Origin: Trissonchulus latispiculum
Taxonomy: Eukaryota > Nematoda > Enoplea > Enoplida > Ironidae
DNA length: 64,000 nucleotides
Direction of reading: 5' to 3'
Assembly: GCA_030248195.1 (NCBI GenBank)
Contig: JASAND010006872.1
Coordinates: 40,307-104,306, forward strand
Shown: one piece after another, positions 38,403 to 48,010 of the stretch
Numbering within the stretch: the stretch's first letter is position 1
Layout of the letters: every line of letters starts with the position of its first letter
Notes under the pieces: generated by a model
What the model saw: only the letters and a program-made list of their open reading frames with translations
What the model was told of the DNA's origin: nothing
Database searches by the model: none
Position numbers and translations under genes: made by a program

Positions 38403-38465
<63 letters not shown>

Positions 38466-41400
38466 CAGCTACACGGGGGTCTGGGGGGCAGAGCCCCCCC
38501 GAAGCTGGAGAATTTTTGTGAATTGTAATAAAAGTCATAATTAGAACATTTAAAAAGATTACGTATATAAACATTCAAATCGCAGAAATGAGGATAGTGC
38601 TATTTCAAATTCCTGTAAAAATTCGCTTACGGAAACGATGTCTTTCTGTTTTCTCATTTTTAGACAACAATTTTCTTTAAAAAGTACGTATCTGAAACAC
38701 GTTTATTTTTCATCTGAGACAACTGAAAATTTCTGCTCAAGGACAAAAATTTTTGCGGAACTTTACGCAGAGCTCCGAAAAAAGTTGCGGAATTTTCAAA
38801 AAAGTGCGGAATTTCGCAGTTTTTTCGCAAAAAAAACAGTGCCAAAAAATCCCAACGGAAGCAAAAATACCGGGAAAGTTCATTTTTGGTGGATATGGCG
38901 AAACACCTCAAATTCTAGCTAAAGATTTCGTGAAGTCCTTTAAATTTTTTGCGAAATTATCTAAGTTTTGCGAAATATCGCTAGCTTCGCTAAGTCTCGG
39001 CTAGCGGTGTAAGCGAATCTAACAAAAATTAACTTGAGTTTTGAGCCGTGAGTAAAGTTTTGAAGTGCAGTTTAATCATAAACAAACAGCACTATATACA
39101 TCCACTAAATGTACATGGACACAATATATATACAGCTACAGTACAAACCTTGAGATTGCTAAGGAAGGTTGATTTAACCCTGTTTTTGGTCGTCTGGAGG
39201 ATCTGAGCGATCAGTTTCGTATCGCAGGAGGTGGTGACTTTCGACTGAGCACAGGCATCCAGGATCATTTGCATAAATCGTGCTCTACTGTTGCTGCCGG
39301 CGGCGCTATCCGATTGCTGTTGCTGTTGACGACTGATCGCCTGAGTGAGATGTTGTCGTTTTCGGGCATTCCCCGGCTTCTGCGACCTCATTTTCTCGAT
39401 CTGGGCGGACCAGAACAGTTCCAGAATGTCATCACAGTCCGTCAGGTTACCGGCGGGCTCCCACGTGTTGTCCTCCTTCCGACTGTACCCGCGCCATTTG
39501 ATCAGATACATCATGTCACCCTGAAAATGGAAACCGAACAAATACATACGTGTATTATTTCAGACCAAAAGACAAGTTACACCGCAGTCCTCAGAATATA
39601 CAAGCTCTGCCACGTTGAACGCAAAATCCGTCATGACGTATATCATAGGGGTCGCGGCAGCGACCCCTATAATATGTGTGAAAAGTGGCTGGAGACAGTG
39701 TAACATAAGCTGCGCAGAAGCTGCGCAAAATCCTGCGCAGATTTCATGCGCAAATTGTAGAGCACATCGAGTTTAGTATGTCTGTGAAGTTTCAGCCCCG
39801 TATCACTTACCGTTAAAAAGTTGTGCCCCGGACCGGTTATGAAAGTGATGTTTTTTTTATTTTTTCCGGTTTCTCCTATTTGATGGTTGTATTGTGCATA
39901 ATGTTCGCCGCTTTCACGTAATCTGCAGCGGTGGGCCAACCTAAAGGGCTATGGGGTCTAGTAGTACCCTCTAAAGAATTTAAGAATCACAACTTTTTTC
40001 GCGCCGCAGCTGCGCCACAGCGCCGCAGTGGCGCCGCAAAGTCGGCTCATAGCGAAAAGTGACCATTTTTGTGGTCGTCGCTCAGGTCGAACGTTACGAG
40101 CTGGAGCGGATTTCTTTTTATATTCCGAAATTACATATATAGAACTAACTAACGGTCCAGGTTGCGTTTCTCTATCACTTCCCTAGCGACCACAGTGGCC
40201 CGTCAAAAATGGCGAAAATTCGAAAAATGAAAAATCGAAATTTCTCGCTATTTATTCAACTTCGAAAGCTCAAATCTTCCATACAATGGTTTTCTGGCAC
40301 GGAGAATCGATTCCCGCAGTCAGTTTTACCGTCAGACCCACCCATCTTGCTGGGCTGGTTCCACTTTGCTGTCGGGAGGGTCAAGTCGGAAACCGCTTCC
40401 TGGAGGCCCGTAGTAGGCTCTACCTGGCCTCTCAAAACTTTGTCTATACGGGTTTTCTGTGTGCCCAGCTCATTCCCGGTATCCGTTTTGCCGTCCGACG
40501 TGTCTATATTGCTGGGCTGGTTCTACTTTGCCGTCGGGAGGGTCAATTCGGAAACCGCTTCCTGGAGGTCCATAGTAGGCTCTACCTGGCCTCTCAAAAC
40601 TTTGTCTATAGGGGTTTTCTGTGTGCCCAGCTCATTCCCGGTATCCGTTTTGCCGTCCGACGTGTCTATATTGCTGGGCTGGTTCTACTTTGCCGTCGGG
40701 AGGGTCAATTCGGAAACCGCTTCCTGGAGGTCCATAGTAGGCTCTACCTGGCCTCTCAAAACTTTGTCTATAGGGGTTTTCTGTGTTGCCATCTCAGTAC
40801 CTGTATCCGTTTTGCCGTCCGACGTGTCTATATTGCTGGGCTGGTTCTACTTCTCGGGCACGCAGCCCGGCATATTGCTGGGCTGGTACTACTTTGCCGT
40901 CGGGAGGGTAAAGTCGGAAACCGCATCCTGGAGGTCCATAGTAGGTTCTACCTGGCCTCTCAAAACTTTGTCTATAGGGGTTTTCTGGTGTGCCCAGCTC
41001 ATTCCCGGTATCCGTTTTGCCGTCCGACGTGTCTATATTGCTGGGCTGGTACTACTTTGCCGTCGGGAGGGTAAAGTCGGAAACCGCATCCTGGAGGTCC
41101 ATAGTAGGTTCTACCTGGCCTCTCAAAACTTTGTCTATAGGGGTTTTCTGGTGTGCCCAGCTCATTCTCGGTATTCGTTTTGCCGTCCGACGTACCTATT
41201 TTGCTGGGCTGGTTCTACTTTGCCGTTTGAAAGGTCAGTCGGGTGGGAGGGTCAAATGGTCGAAAATAAAGTTTCTCAAAAGTGGTCAAATTTGGTATCA
41301 AATGAAAGTCCTAAGTGAGCTGAGCAACTTTTGTCATAAAACTGCATACCCAAAGTGGCTGTAGAGTGCTGTGGTGGGGCGGGGTGTGGACTTAAACGAT

Positions 41401-43518
41401 TTTGGGTCAAAAATAAAATTTTTCAAAAGTGGTAAAATTTGGTATCAAATGAAAGCCCTAAGTGAGCTGAGCAACTTTTGCGGTGTCGGATTTATGCCTT
41501 TCTCAAACGGAATTTAAAGGATAGACATAGGCCCAACACACATATCCCCTTTTGAGCGGAGCAGTTTTGTTACTTGTATATAATATAGCAATGTTCACAA
41601 AAAAATCAAAAATCGAATTCTTGTTGGCAATTTCGCAAATGAAGTCCGATCGAAAAACTTTTGGTACGTATGCAACGCTAGTGACCCCCTCTACATATAG
41701 TGCAAATTTCATGCCGGTAGCGCTTGTGTAGCGTGAGTAATAAAAATGTTTTTGACTTTTTGTGAACGAATTCACAAAAAATCACTTGTTCACAAAAAAC
41801 TCACCGCCGGATCGGATCACAGGAAAACAGCTAGGAAATTTTTCTTTTCATGCATAAATAGAGCATAGTCCATAGTGTTATTACGTAAAAAAATTTGGAC
41901 CCCCAAGTTTTTTTTGCACAGGCTGAACTTCAAATTTTGGTTCTCGGCCCCTGGGTACAAAGTGGGCACCCAGGCCAATATGCGTGACCTTGATTATTGG
42001 TATCAGGAAGCTAGGAATCCACTTATTTTGTGTTCTGTTGCTCCATAGTGAGCACAAAACAATCAATTTGGTTGAGTAATTTCGCATCTGGAATGGTCAC
42101 GTGACTTGGCCTAGGGTCCCGTGACCTGGGTCGGGGGTCATGTGACTGACCAAAAATTTTATTTCAAGGTCCTAGAAGCCTAAACATTCGCCTATATAGG
42201 TTTTTCGGTGCGTAGAATTCAAACTAGGCATTAGTTTTTAGGTAGCTTTTGCCCAGATAGGTGATCTTGACCACTCCCTGGGTCCGGAAGGTCCGAGCCG
42301 GGTCCACCGACCGGACCGTCTGCCAAAAGGGGGTTGAGGTACCTACAACATGCGCTATATAAGGTTTTTCGGATCGCTGAGCTCGAATTTGGCATTGGTT
42401 TTGCCCTAGCGGTTGCTCCAGAAACATTTTACAAAAAGCTGATAGTGATTTTTCTTTTGTGAATTTGTTTACAAAAATATCACCCGCCGGTGGCGAAGCC
42501 AGAGGACATGGCAGGGAATCCAATATATGGTTGGATAACCTATAGTTAAGACATGTCACACGCATAATATTGGGTGGCTGGGCAAAGTCCATAGTGAGTA
42601 CCAGAAAAAAATTTCAATTTTGGTCCGTATTTTGGGTGGGTCGACTATATATTTTGGGCATCCTAGTCGGAGGAGTAGGACCTCGTCAGTCAAACTTACA
42701 CATTACGGTCGGGGCTTGTGGCTATTACTAAAGATGCACCGGGGCCGCCACTACCGGGCCGGGGCCTGGAAATTGGCGGTCCAAATAAAAAATTTCCAAA
42801 AATATATATATATATATCTGTTATTCGGACTAATTAAACATATATGCACGTAGTTTGCCTTTCCAATTAAGGCTATGGAAACAGTTTCTCGCAGCAAATA
42901 TATAAATCAAAAATCTTGGCAAATACATACACAAGCTTTTCAATATATATATTGCTTCTTTTACAGGACACCACACGTGTTTCAGCCAATATATATATAC
43001 GTATACATGGCGCGACAAAGTCTGTGAACGTGGAGTTCAAGTTTGTAGTTTTTAATTACTAATTCTTCTTCTTCTTGTCTTGCGGCAATCGGTTATCCAT
43101 ATGGGGAGCCTCCACCTCCATGCCCAGCACACGTCTTCGCAAGGCAGACCACAAAGGGAAGCCCGGAGTAGGGCAATAAAAGCGTCCACCCGCTCGGCAG
43201 CATAATTTAAGGACAGGTTGTATCCAGCTCCGACATGACTGATGATAAAACCAGAAAGGGAAAAGATCAGCCATGCCCCGCAAAATTGAACCCATTTAGC
43301 GCCGTTGACCAGACGGATTCCAGGGGACACCTGTGGGATCTCCATTTGATGGGGTCCTTGCCCATCGGATTTCCCACGGAGGCGGTTCCATTGCCCCCCA
43401 TTACTAATTCTTCACCGTGTCAATTAGAGAGAAGTCTAATACGTAACGTAATATATACCTGAGCATCAATAGACCAATCCAAAATTCTTTCCACCTCAAA
43501 TTGTCCATCGGAACCCAT
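28631..43518 (-). CDS. SUV39H-like: SUV39-like histone H3 lysine-9 methyltransferase, complete, six exons
   Basis: Exons on the minus strand are 43518-43459, 39520-39149, 37904-37703, 36403-35946, 30331-30163 and 28863-28631. Phases 0,0,1,0,1 agree at every junction and the total is 1494 nt, 497 residues. A chromodomain (FEVERILDW plus MYLIKWRGY and NTWEP) is split by intron 1. It is followed by a Gln-rich linker, the start of pre-SET (VVNEVDF), the pre-SET cysteine cluster (YECGPGCGCDSGCRN), SET motifs (GWGLRTL, YVGEFI, FINHS-CSPN, ELTLDYQP) and a post-SET CRCGAPQC. This domain order is that of SUV39H/Su(var)3-9, which methylates H3K9 in heterochromatin. Catalytic and zinc-binding motifs look intact. 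Small uncertainties are the donor of exon 3 (37703 or 37700, both in phase) and the weak GTTGGC donor of exon 4. Introns are filled with transposons. The ATG at 43518 is preceded within 74 bp by a foldback element. Confidence 0.92.
28966..29705. mobile_element. hAT-like element with AAAATACGCAGTC repeats
   Basis: It begins CACGGTTTTTTGCG and ends CAAAAACCCTG, flanked by CTTTACAC (28958-28965) and CTCTACAC (29706-29713), 7 of 8 matching. AATACGCAGTCGAAA-type words repeat near both ends. GGGGGCTTCCGCCCCC and GGGGGCTGCGCCCCC hairpins lie inside. It sits in SUV39 intron 5, about 100 bp from exon 6. Confidence 0.75.
30163..30331 (-). CDS. SUV39H-like: SUV39-like exon 5 (SET C-terminal half)
   Basis: It starts directly with CSPN after GTTTCAG, completing NHSCSPN, continues LPRIALFAARRI and ELTLDYQP (the ELTFDY motif), and ends at AAG/GTACAC in phase 1. 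A TTAA foldback copy begins only about 55 bp upstream of its acceptor. Confidence 0.93.
30390..31480. mobile_element. decayed TTAA foldback copy in SUV39 intron 4
   Basis: TTAA at 30386-30389 precedes sequence matching 20915-22127 (GATTGGCCTACTTTTTGGCGAA, GCATGGGTGTGGTCAAAAA, TGTGCCCGACCCCCC). The inverse arm ends near TAGTAGCCCACCC at 31480, where the right TTAA has been lost. Confidence 0.8.
33060..34560. repeat. 143-bp satellite with paired GACCACTGGTC palindromes
   Basis: About ten units. The first units are exactly 143 bp apart (for example 33343, 33486, 33629); later ones alternate as a dimer of about 280 bp. Each unit has two copies of the perfect 11-bp palindrome GACCACTGGTC about 33 bp apart, kept even where the intervening bases drift. 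Short frames in the array are repeat artefacts. Confidence 0.9.
34818..35630. mobile_element. foldback element A (ACAAG/AAAATGCTCC family)
   Basis: The arms of about 185 bp (34818-35004 and 35445-35630) are near-perfect inverted repeats. They start ACAAGAAAGTAAAATGCTCC and carry repeated TAATATGGG and GAGGACTAG boxes. No clear TSD. It lies inside the hAT-like element at 31727-35694. Confidence 0.8.
35946..36403 (-). CDS. SUV39H-like: SUV39-like exon 4 (pre-SET cysteines and most of SET)
   Basis: It follows TGTGTTTAG. It contains the CCCGRRAC and GCC cysteine groups, IYECGPGCGCDSGCRN, the GWGLRTL motif, YVGEF, and ends LARFINHS. The next exon supplies the C of the NHSC motif. It encodes 458 nt of the catalytic region. 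Confidence 0.93.
37298..37439. mobile_element. short hAT-like MITE with a GGGCGTATCC-type end
   Basis: It begins CAAGGGCGTATTCCGG and ends AAAATCCTGGATACGCTCCTG with the last bases complementary to the start. Flanks AAATCGAT and AAATCAGT agree at 6 of 8 positions. A related copy lies at 38135-38282. Both are in SUV39 introns. Confidence 0.65.
37703..37904 (-). CDS. SUV39H-like: SUV39-like exon 3 (N-terminal pre-SET)
   Basis: It follows TTTGTTGTAG. It encodes VTVVNEVDFVCPPMEF and RYTEEYVYEPG, which correspond to the VENEVDLDGPP..F.YINEY segment of SUV39H proteins. The proposed donor leaves one base of a split glycine codon that exon 4 completes. Confidence 0.85.
38135..38282. mobile_element. 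second GGGCGTATCC-type MITE
   Basis: CAGGGACGTATCCAGG at the left and CCTGGATACGCCCCTG at the right, with C11 and C9 runs in the two arms. The TSD is unclear. Another insertion with CAGTGGCGCAGCCAG at its start follows at once (38285). Confidence 0.65.
38406..38463. repeat. (TA)n microsatellite
   Basis: About 29 TA units, followed by a GGGGGTCTGGGGGGC hairpin module. It lies in SUV39 intron 2. Confidence 0.95.
39149..39520 (-). CDS. SUV39H-like: SUV39-like exon 2 (rest of chromodomain, Gln-rich linker)
   Basis: After acceptor CATTTTCAG this exon encodes GDMMYLIKWRGY and NTWEPAGNL, the core of the chromodomain, then a basic and Gln-rich linker (RQQQQQS). It ends FLSNLK at an AAG/GTTTGT donor. 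372 nt, phase 0 on both sides. Confidence 0.9.
39643..41563 (+). mobile_element. satellite-bearing element H, copy 1
   Basis: The 5' end is the palindrome GGGGTCGC-GGCA-GCGACCCC (39647-39667). About 550 bp of body follows, then the 162-bp array (40320-41235), the 147-bp array (41250-41490), and a 3' end GCGGAGCAGTTTTGTTACTTG before TATATA. Copy 2 at 45307-47122 has the same order. Single-ended structure, tandem core arrays, a microsatellite next to the 3' end and no TSD resemble Helitron/Helentron-derived non-autonomous elements; that class is an inference. It begins inside the 5' part of the SUV39 gene, in intron 1. Confidence 0.65.
40320..41235. repeat. 162-bp tandem array with an open frame
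   Basis: About five to six units 162 bp apart (starts at 40471, 40633, 40795, then 41000 after a 43-bp insertion, then 41163). Because 162 is 54 codons, frames stay open for up to 369 codons, but the same peptide repeats in more than one frame and no domain is present. Not a gene. Confidence 0.9.
43052..43400 (-). pseudogene. coding-like, frame-disrupted segment in SUV39 intron 1
   Basis: Not recognised. On the minus strand this GC-richer segment begins with an ATG near 43398 (GGNGTASVGNPMGKDPIKW), stops at a TGA near 43263, and continues as open sequence in other frames to a lysine-rich end (PQDKKKKN) or RRRRISN. A hydrophobic segment (WLIFSLSGFIISH) is present in one frame. The composition and lack of introns suggest a decayed processed copy of a small protein gene. 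It lies 60 bp downstream of SUV39 exon 1, so an alternative exon cannot be excluded. Confidence 0.3.
43459..43518 (-). CDS. SUV39H-like: SUV39-like exon 1 (start codon, first part of chromodomain)
   Basis: Twenty codons from ATG, ending FEVERILDWSIDAQ before a GTATAT donor, phase 0. It supplies the first beta strand and the aromatic-cage start of the chromodomain that exon 2 completes. It is too short to be found as an open frame and was identified by chromodomain pattern and phase. Confidence 0.88.
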
Positions 43519-43591
43519 TATATACAATACGCTCACAATGCTTCACTCTCACTCCCTATGAACAAAAGTATGCGTAAACGTATGTATATAA

Positions 43592-44394
43592 ACAAGATAA
43601 CAAAAATGCTCCTTCGTCGCATGTAAAATACATATGAGTCCCCAGGAGGCAGGTTGTACAATAGCAGAAGACAAGATCCACCCTGTAAAATACATATGAG
43701 TGGAGTGGGGTTGTAAAAGAATGAAGACAAGCTGCAACCGCGAACCATATGAGCCTGCCCTATAACGAGGCTTTATTGGCGTTGTGATGATAATGATACT
43801 TTGACGACAAATTACAATTATGATCATTACATGCACTTATGATCAACTGAATTTAAACTTTATGCAATTTAACCAACTTGAAAAAAGCTGTATACGTGGT
43901 TGTTCAGAAAATCAAGTGCAGTGCAAATTAAACTTTAAACATTTAGTAAAACGGCTATATACTCAATACAGACTTATTTCCTAAATCCTATTATATATAT
44001 AAGGTATTTTTATAAATATTATATTAACGCAAACGAATCAAGCAGGATTATAAATAACACATAACATGTGCATGTGATAGGCACTGGTGAGACCATTAGG
44101 TAACTTTGCACGATGTACGTGTTTACACATATTTGTTGTATATAATGTGTACTGTACAGATAAATAGAAAGGTAAAAACTCTGGTACAGATTGATGTTAG
44201 ATACGCCAATATGAGCCTCGTTATAGGGCAGGCTCATATGGTTCGCGGTTGCAACTTGTCTTCATTCTTTTACAACCCCACTCCACTCATATGTATTTTA
44301 CAGGGTGGATCTTGTCTTCTGCTATTGTACAACCTGCCTCCTGGGGACTCATATGTATTTTACATGCGACGAAGGAGCATTTTTGTTATCTTGT
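43592..44394. mobile_element. foldback element B, just upstream of the SUV39-like start codon
   Basis: Arms of about 180 bp (43592-43772 and 44214-44394) are near-perfect inverted repeats. They start ACAAGATAACAAAAATGCTCC and carry repeated ACATATGAGT and GACAAG boxes. The left end is 74 bp upstream of the SUV39-like ATG, so it occupies the promoter or 5' UTR region of that gene. Confidence 0.85.
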
Positions 44395-44494
44395 CTTCAG
44401 TTCTTTTACATGCTCCACTGGTATATATCTTGTCTTCAATTCCTTTACATAAGCTCTTACATAAGCCTTTAAATAAGCTTTTAAATAAGCAAAT

Positions 44495-45270
44495 TTGACC
44501 ACTTTTGAAAAATTTTACTGTTGACCCAAAATCGCCTAAGTCCCCACCCCACCCCACCACAGCACCCTACAGCCACTTTGAGCATGCAGTTCTATGACAA
44601 AAGTTGCTCAGCTCGCTTAGTGCTTTCACTTGGTACCAAATTTGACCACTTTTGAAAAATTTTATTTCTGACCCAAAATCGCCTAAGTCCCCACCCCACC
44701 CCACCACAGCACCCTACAGCCACTTTGAGCATGCAGTTCTATGACAAAAGTTGCTCAGCTCGCTTAGGGCTTTCATTTGGTACCAAATTTGACCACTTTT
44801 GAAAAATTTTATTTTTGACCCAAAATCGCCTGAGTCCCCACCCCACCCCAGTCACCACAGCACTCTACAGCCACTTTGAGCATGCAGTTCTATGACAAAA
44901 GTTACTCAGCTCGCTTAGGGCTTTCATTTGATACCAAATTTGACCGCTTTAGACAATTTTCATTTTTGACCACTTGACCCCCCCCCTACCCGTTTGACCC
45001 TTCAAACGGCAAAGTGGAACCAGCCCAGCAAGATGGGTGGGTCGGACGGCAAAACGGACACCGGGAATGAGCTGGGCGCACCAGAAAACCCCTATAGACA
45101 AAGTTTTGAAAGGCTAAGTACAGTCTCATATGATGTTCCCGGAAGTTGGTACTGACCGGACCCTCCAGACGGCAAAATGGAACCTGCCCAGCAAGATGGG
45201 TAGGTCGGACGGCAAAACGGACGCCGGGAATGAGCTGGGCGCACCAGAAAACCCCTATAGACAAAGTATA
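44495..45270 (-). repeat. inverted partial copy of the element H arrays (147-bp and 162-bp units)
   Basis: On the minus strand, two units of the 162-bp array (45262-44996) are followed by three units of the 147-bp array (about 44965-44500), the same order as in the plus-strand copies. The 5' end is lost in a TA-rich stretch next to copy 2. Confidence 0.85.
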
Positions 45271-45306
45271 TATAAATATATATACGAATATATATATAAT
45301 ATATAA

Positions 45307-47122
45307 TATCATAGGGGTCGCGGCAGCGACCCCTATAATATGTGTGAAAAGTGGCTGGAGACAGTGTAAAATAAGCTGCGCAGAAGCTGCGCAAAATCCT
45401 GCGCAGATCCTGCGCAGATTTCATGCGCAAATTGTAGAGCACATCGAGTTTAGTATGTCTGTGAAGTTTCAGCCCCGTATCACTTACCGTTAAAAAGTTG
45501 CGCCCCGGACCGGTTATGGCGGCGATGTTTTTTTTTTTCCGGTTTCTCCTATTTGATGGTTGTATTGTACATAATGTTCGCCGCTTTCACGTGATCTGCA
45601 GCGGTGGGCCAACCTAAAGGGCTATGGGGTCTAGTAGTACCCTCTAAAGAATTTAAGAATCACAACTTTTTTTGCGCCGCAGCTGCGCCACAGCGCCGCA
45701 GTGGCGCCGCAAAGTCGGCTCATAGCGAAAAGTGACCATTTTTGTGGTCGTCGCTCAGGTCGAACGTTACGAGCTGGAGCTGATTTCTTTTTATATTCAG
45801 AAATTACATATATTGAACTAACTAACGGTCCAGGTTGCGTTTCTCTATCACTTCCCTAGCGACCACAGTGGCCCGTCAAAGATGGCGAAAATTCGAAAAA
45901 TGAAAAATCGAAATTTCTCGCTATCTATTTAACTTTGAACGCTCAAATCTTCCATACAATGGTTTTCTGGCACGGAGAATCGATTCCCGCAGTCAGTTTT
46001 ACCGTCAGACCCACACATCTTGCTGGGCTGGTTCCACTTTGCCGTCGGGAGGGTCAAGTCGGAAACCGCTTCCTGGAGGTCCATAGTAGGCTTTACCTGG
46101 CCTCTCAAAACTTTGTCTATAGGGGTTTTCTGGTGCGCCCAGCTCATTCCCGGTGTCCTTTTTGCCGTAGGACTCATCCATCTTGCTGTGCTGGTTCCAC
46201 TTTGCCGTCTGGAGGGTCATGTCGGAAACCGCTTCCTGGAGGTCCATAGTAGGCTCTACCTGGCCTCTCAAAACTTTGTCTATAGGGGGTTTTCTGGTGT
46301 GCCCAGCTCATTCCCGGTATCCGTTTTGCCGTCCGACGTACCTATTTTGCTGGGCTGGTTCCACTTTGCCGTTTGAAGGGTCAGTCGGGTGGGGGGGGTC
46401 AAGTGGTCGAAAATAAAATTTTTCAAAAGTGGTCAAATTTGGTACCAAATGAAAGCCCTAAGCGAGCTGAGCAACTTTTGTCATAGAACTGCATGCTCAA
46501 AGTGGCTGTAGAGTGCTGTGGTGGGGTGGGGTGGGGACTTAGGCGATTTTCGGTCAAAAATGAAAGTTTTCAAAAGTGGTCAAATTTGGTACCAAATGAA
46601 AGTCCTAAGCGAGCTGAGCAACGTTTGTCATAGAACTGCATGCTCAAAGTGGCTGTAGAGTGCTGTGGTGGGGTGGGGTGTGGACTTAGGCGATTTTCGG
46701 TCAAAAATGAAAGTTTTCAAAAGTGGTCAAATTTGGTACCAAATGAAAGCCCTAAGCGAGCTGAGCAACTTTTGTCATAGAACTGCATGCTCAAAGTGGC
46801 TGTAGAGTGCTGTGGTGGGGTGGGGTGGGGACTTAGGCGATTTTGGGTCAAAAATGAAAGTTTTCAAAAGTGGTCAAATTTGGTACCAAATGAAAGCCCT
46901 AAGTGAGCTGAGCAACTTTTGACATGGAACCATCCACCAATATTTGCTGTGCCAAATAACGTCACGTGCCCATGAAACTTTTGTCTTTACTTCTTCAACC
47001 GGAATTTAAAGGATATATATACCTATTTATATTTATTATATATTTAAAGGATATTTAAAGGATATATATATATACGATACAGCCAACACACACATATTAT
47101 CCTCTTTTGTGCGGAGCATTTT
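45307..47122 (+). mobile_element. satellite-bearing element H, copy 2
   Basis: It starts with the GGGGTCGCGGCAGCG palindrome and matches copy 1 through the body (45310-45950). It then has a shorter 162-bp array (45990-46385), a longer 147-bp array (46397-46920, starts 46431, 46578, 46725) and the 3' end GCGGAGCATTTTTGTTACTTG before a TA run. Confidence 0.7.
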
Positions 47123-47169
47123 TGTTACTTGTATATATATATATATGAATATATACGGTTTTCATAGGC

Positions 47170-47445
47170 AAAAATTTTTCTATCTCTAGTTATTACGCCT
47201 ACAAAACCCCCTTATGAGACATCAAATCAGAGAAACCGGAAAAAAACATCACTCTCGTAAGCGATTTTTGGCATAACTTTTTAACGGAAAGTGGTACGGG
47301 GATGAAACTTCGCACACATACTAAACTCGACACGTACAATTTTTTGCGCACATAATCTGCGCAGCTCCTGCGCAGCCTTGTTTTACACTGTCATTTGACC
47401 TTAAGCACTCATATTATAGGGGTCGCTACCGCGACCCCTATGATA
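47170..47445 (-). mobile_element. inverted 5' fragment of element H
   Basis: Read on the minus strand from 47445 it begins with the same GGGGTCGCGGTAGCG palindrome and matches about 250 bp of the element body (CTGCGCAGGAGCTGCG, CGAGTTTAGTATGTGTG, CCGTTAAAAAGTTATG). It is more diverged than copies 1 and 2 are from each other. Confidence 0.7.
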
Positions 47446-47747
47446 AGAAAATAACAGTTGGTTTTTCCCACATATATAGGTGTCACCTCATAGACGAATA
47501 CGAGCTTTTTCCTACAATTCAATTCAAACACAAAAGTACAAGGTAACAGAAAGGACCACTTCGGCTTGTACATATTTCAAACGGCAGGGGATAACATTCC
47601 GCCTATCCCCCTCCACCACATGCGAACCAGCTGTCGGGATTGGAGGTCCAAGTAGCCTTCGGGGGTCCAAAAATAGGAAAGGTTTGTACACTAAACTCTA
47701 CCCAAATGTCTCAACTGAAAATGCTTCTATTTCAATGTATATATAAT

Positions 47748-48002
47748 CACTAGCGTAGCCAGAAAAAAATTTCGGAGGGGGGCAAGCAAAAAAGCTCTGA
47801 AATTTCTACCGCAACTGAACCGCTGGTAGACAAGTTCAAGCAAAATCTAGTGCTCATTGAGATATTTTCGATCAAAAGGAGCGCCGCAGGCGAAAATTTT
47901 TCGGAATATTTATTCACGCTGCTGCTACTCATTAAAAATTTTTCTTTTGTCTCCGATTTCGGGGGGGGCATGCCCCCCCTCGCCCCCCTGGCTACGCGCC
48001 TG
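47748..48002. mobile_element. short hAT-like MITE, CACTAGCGTAGCCAG end
   Basis: The left CACTAGCGTAGCCAG pairs with the right CTGGCTACGCGCCTG. The TSD is TATATAAT/TACATAAT (7 of 8). It abuts foldback element C. Confidence 0.7.
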
Positions 48003-48010
48003 TACATAAT

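Noticed and set aside
40209..41318. Open frame of 369 codons
   Set aside because: It reads through a 162-bp tandem array whose length is a multiple of three; the same peptide repeats in two frames and no domain is present.
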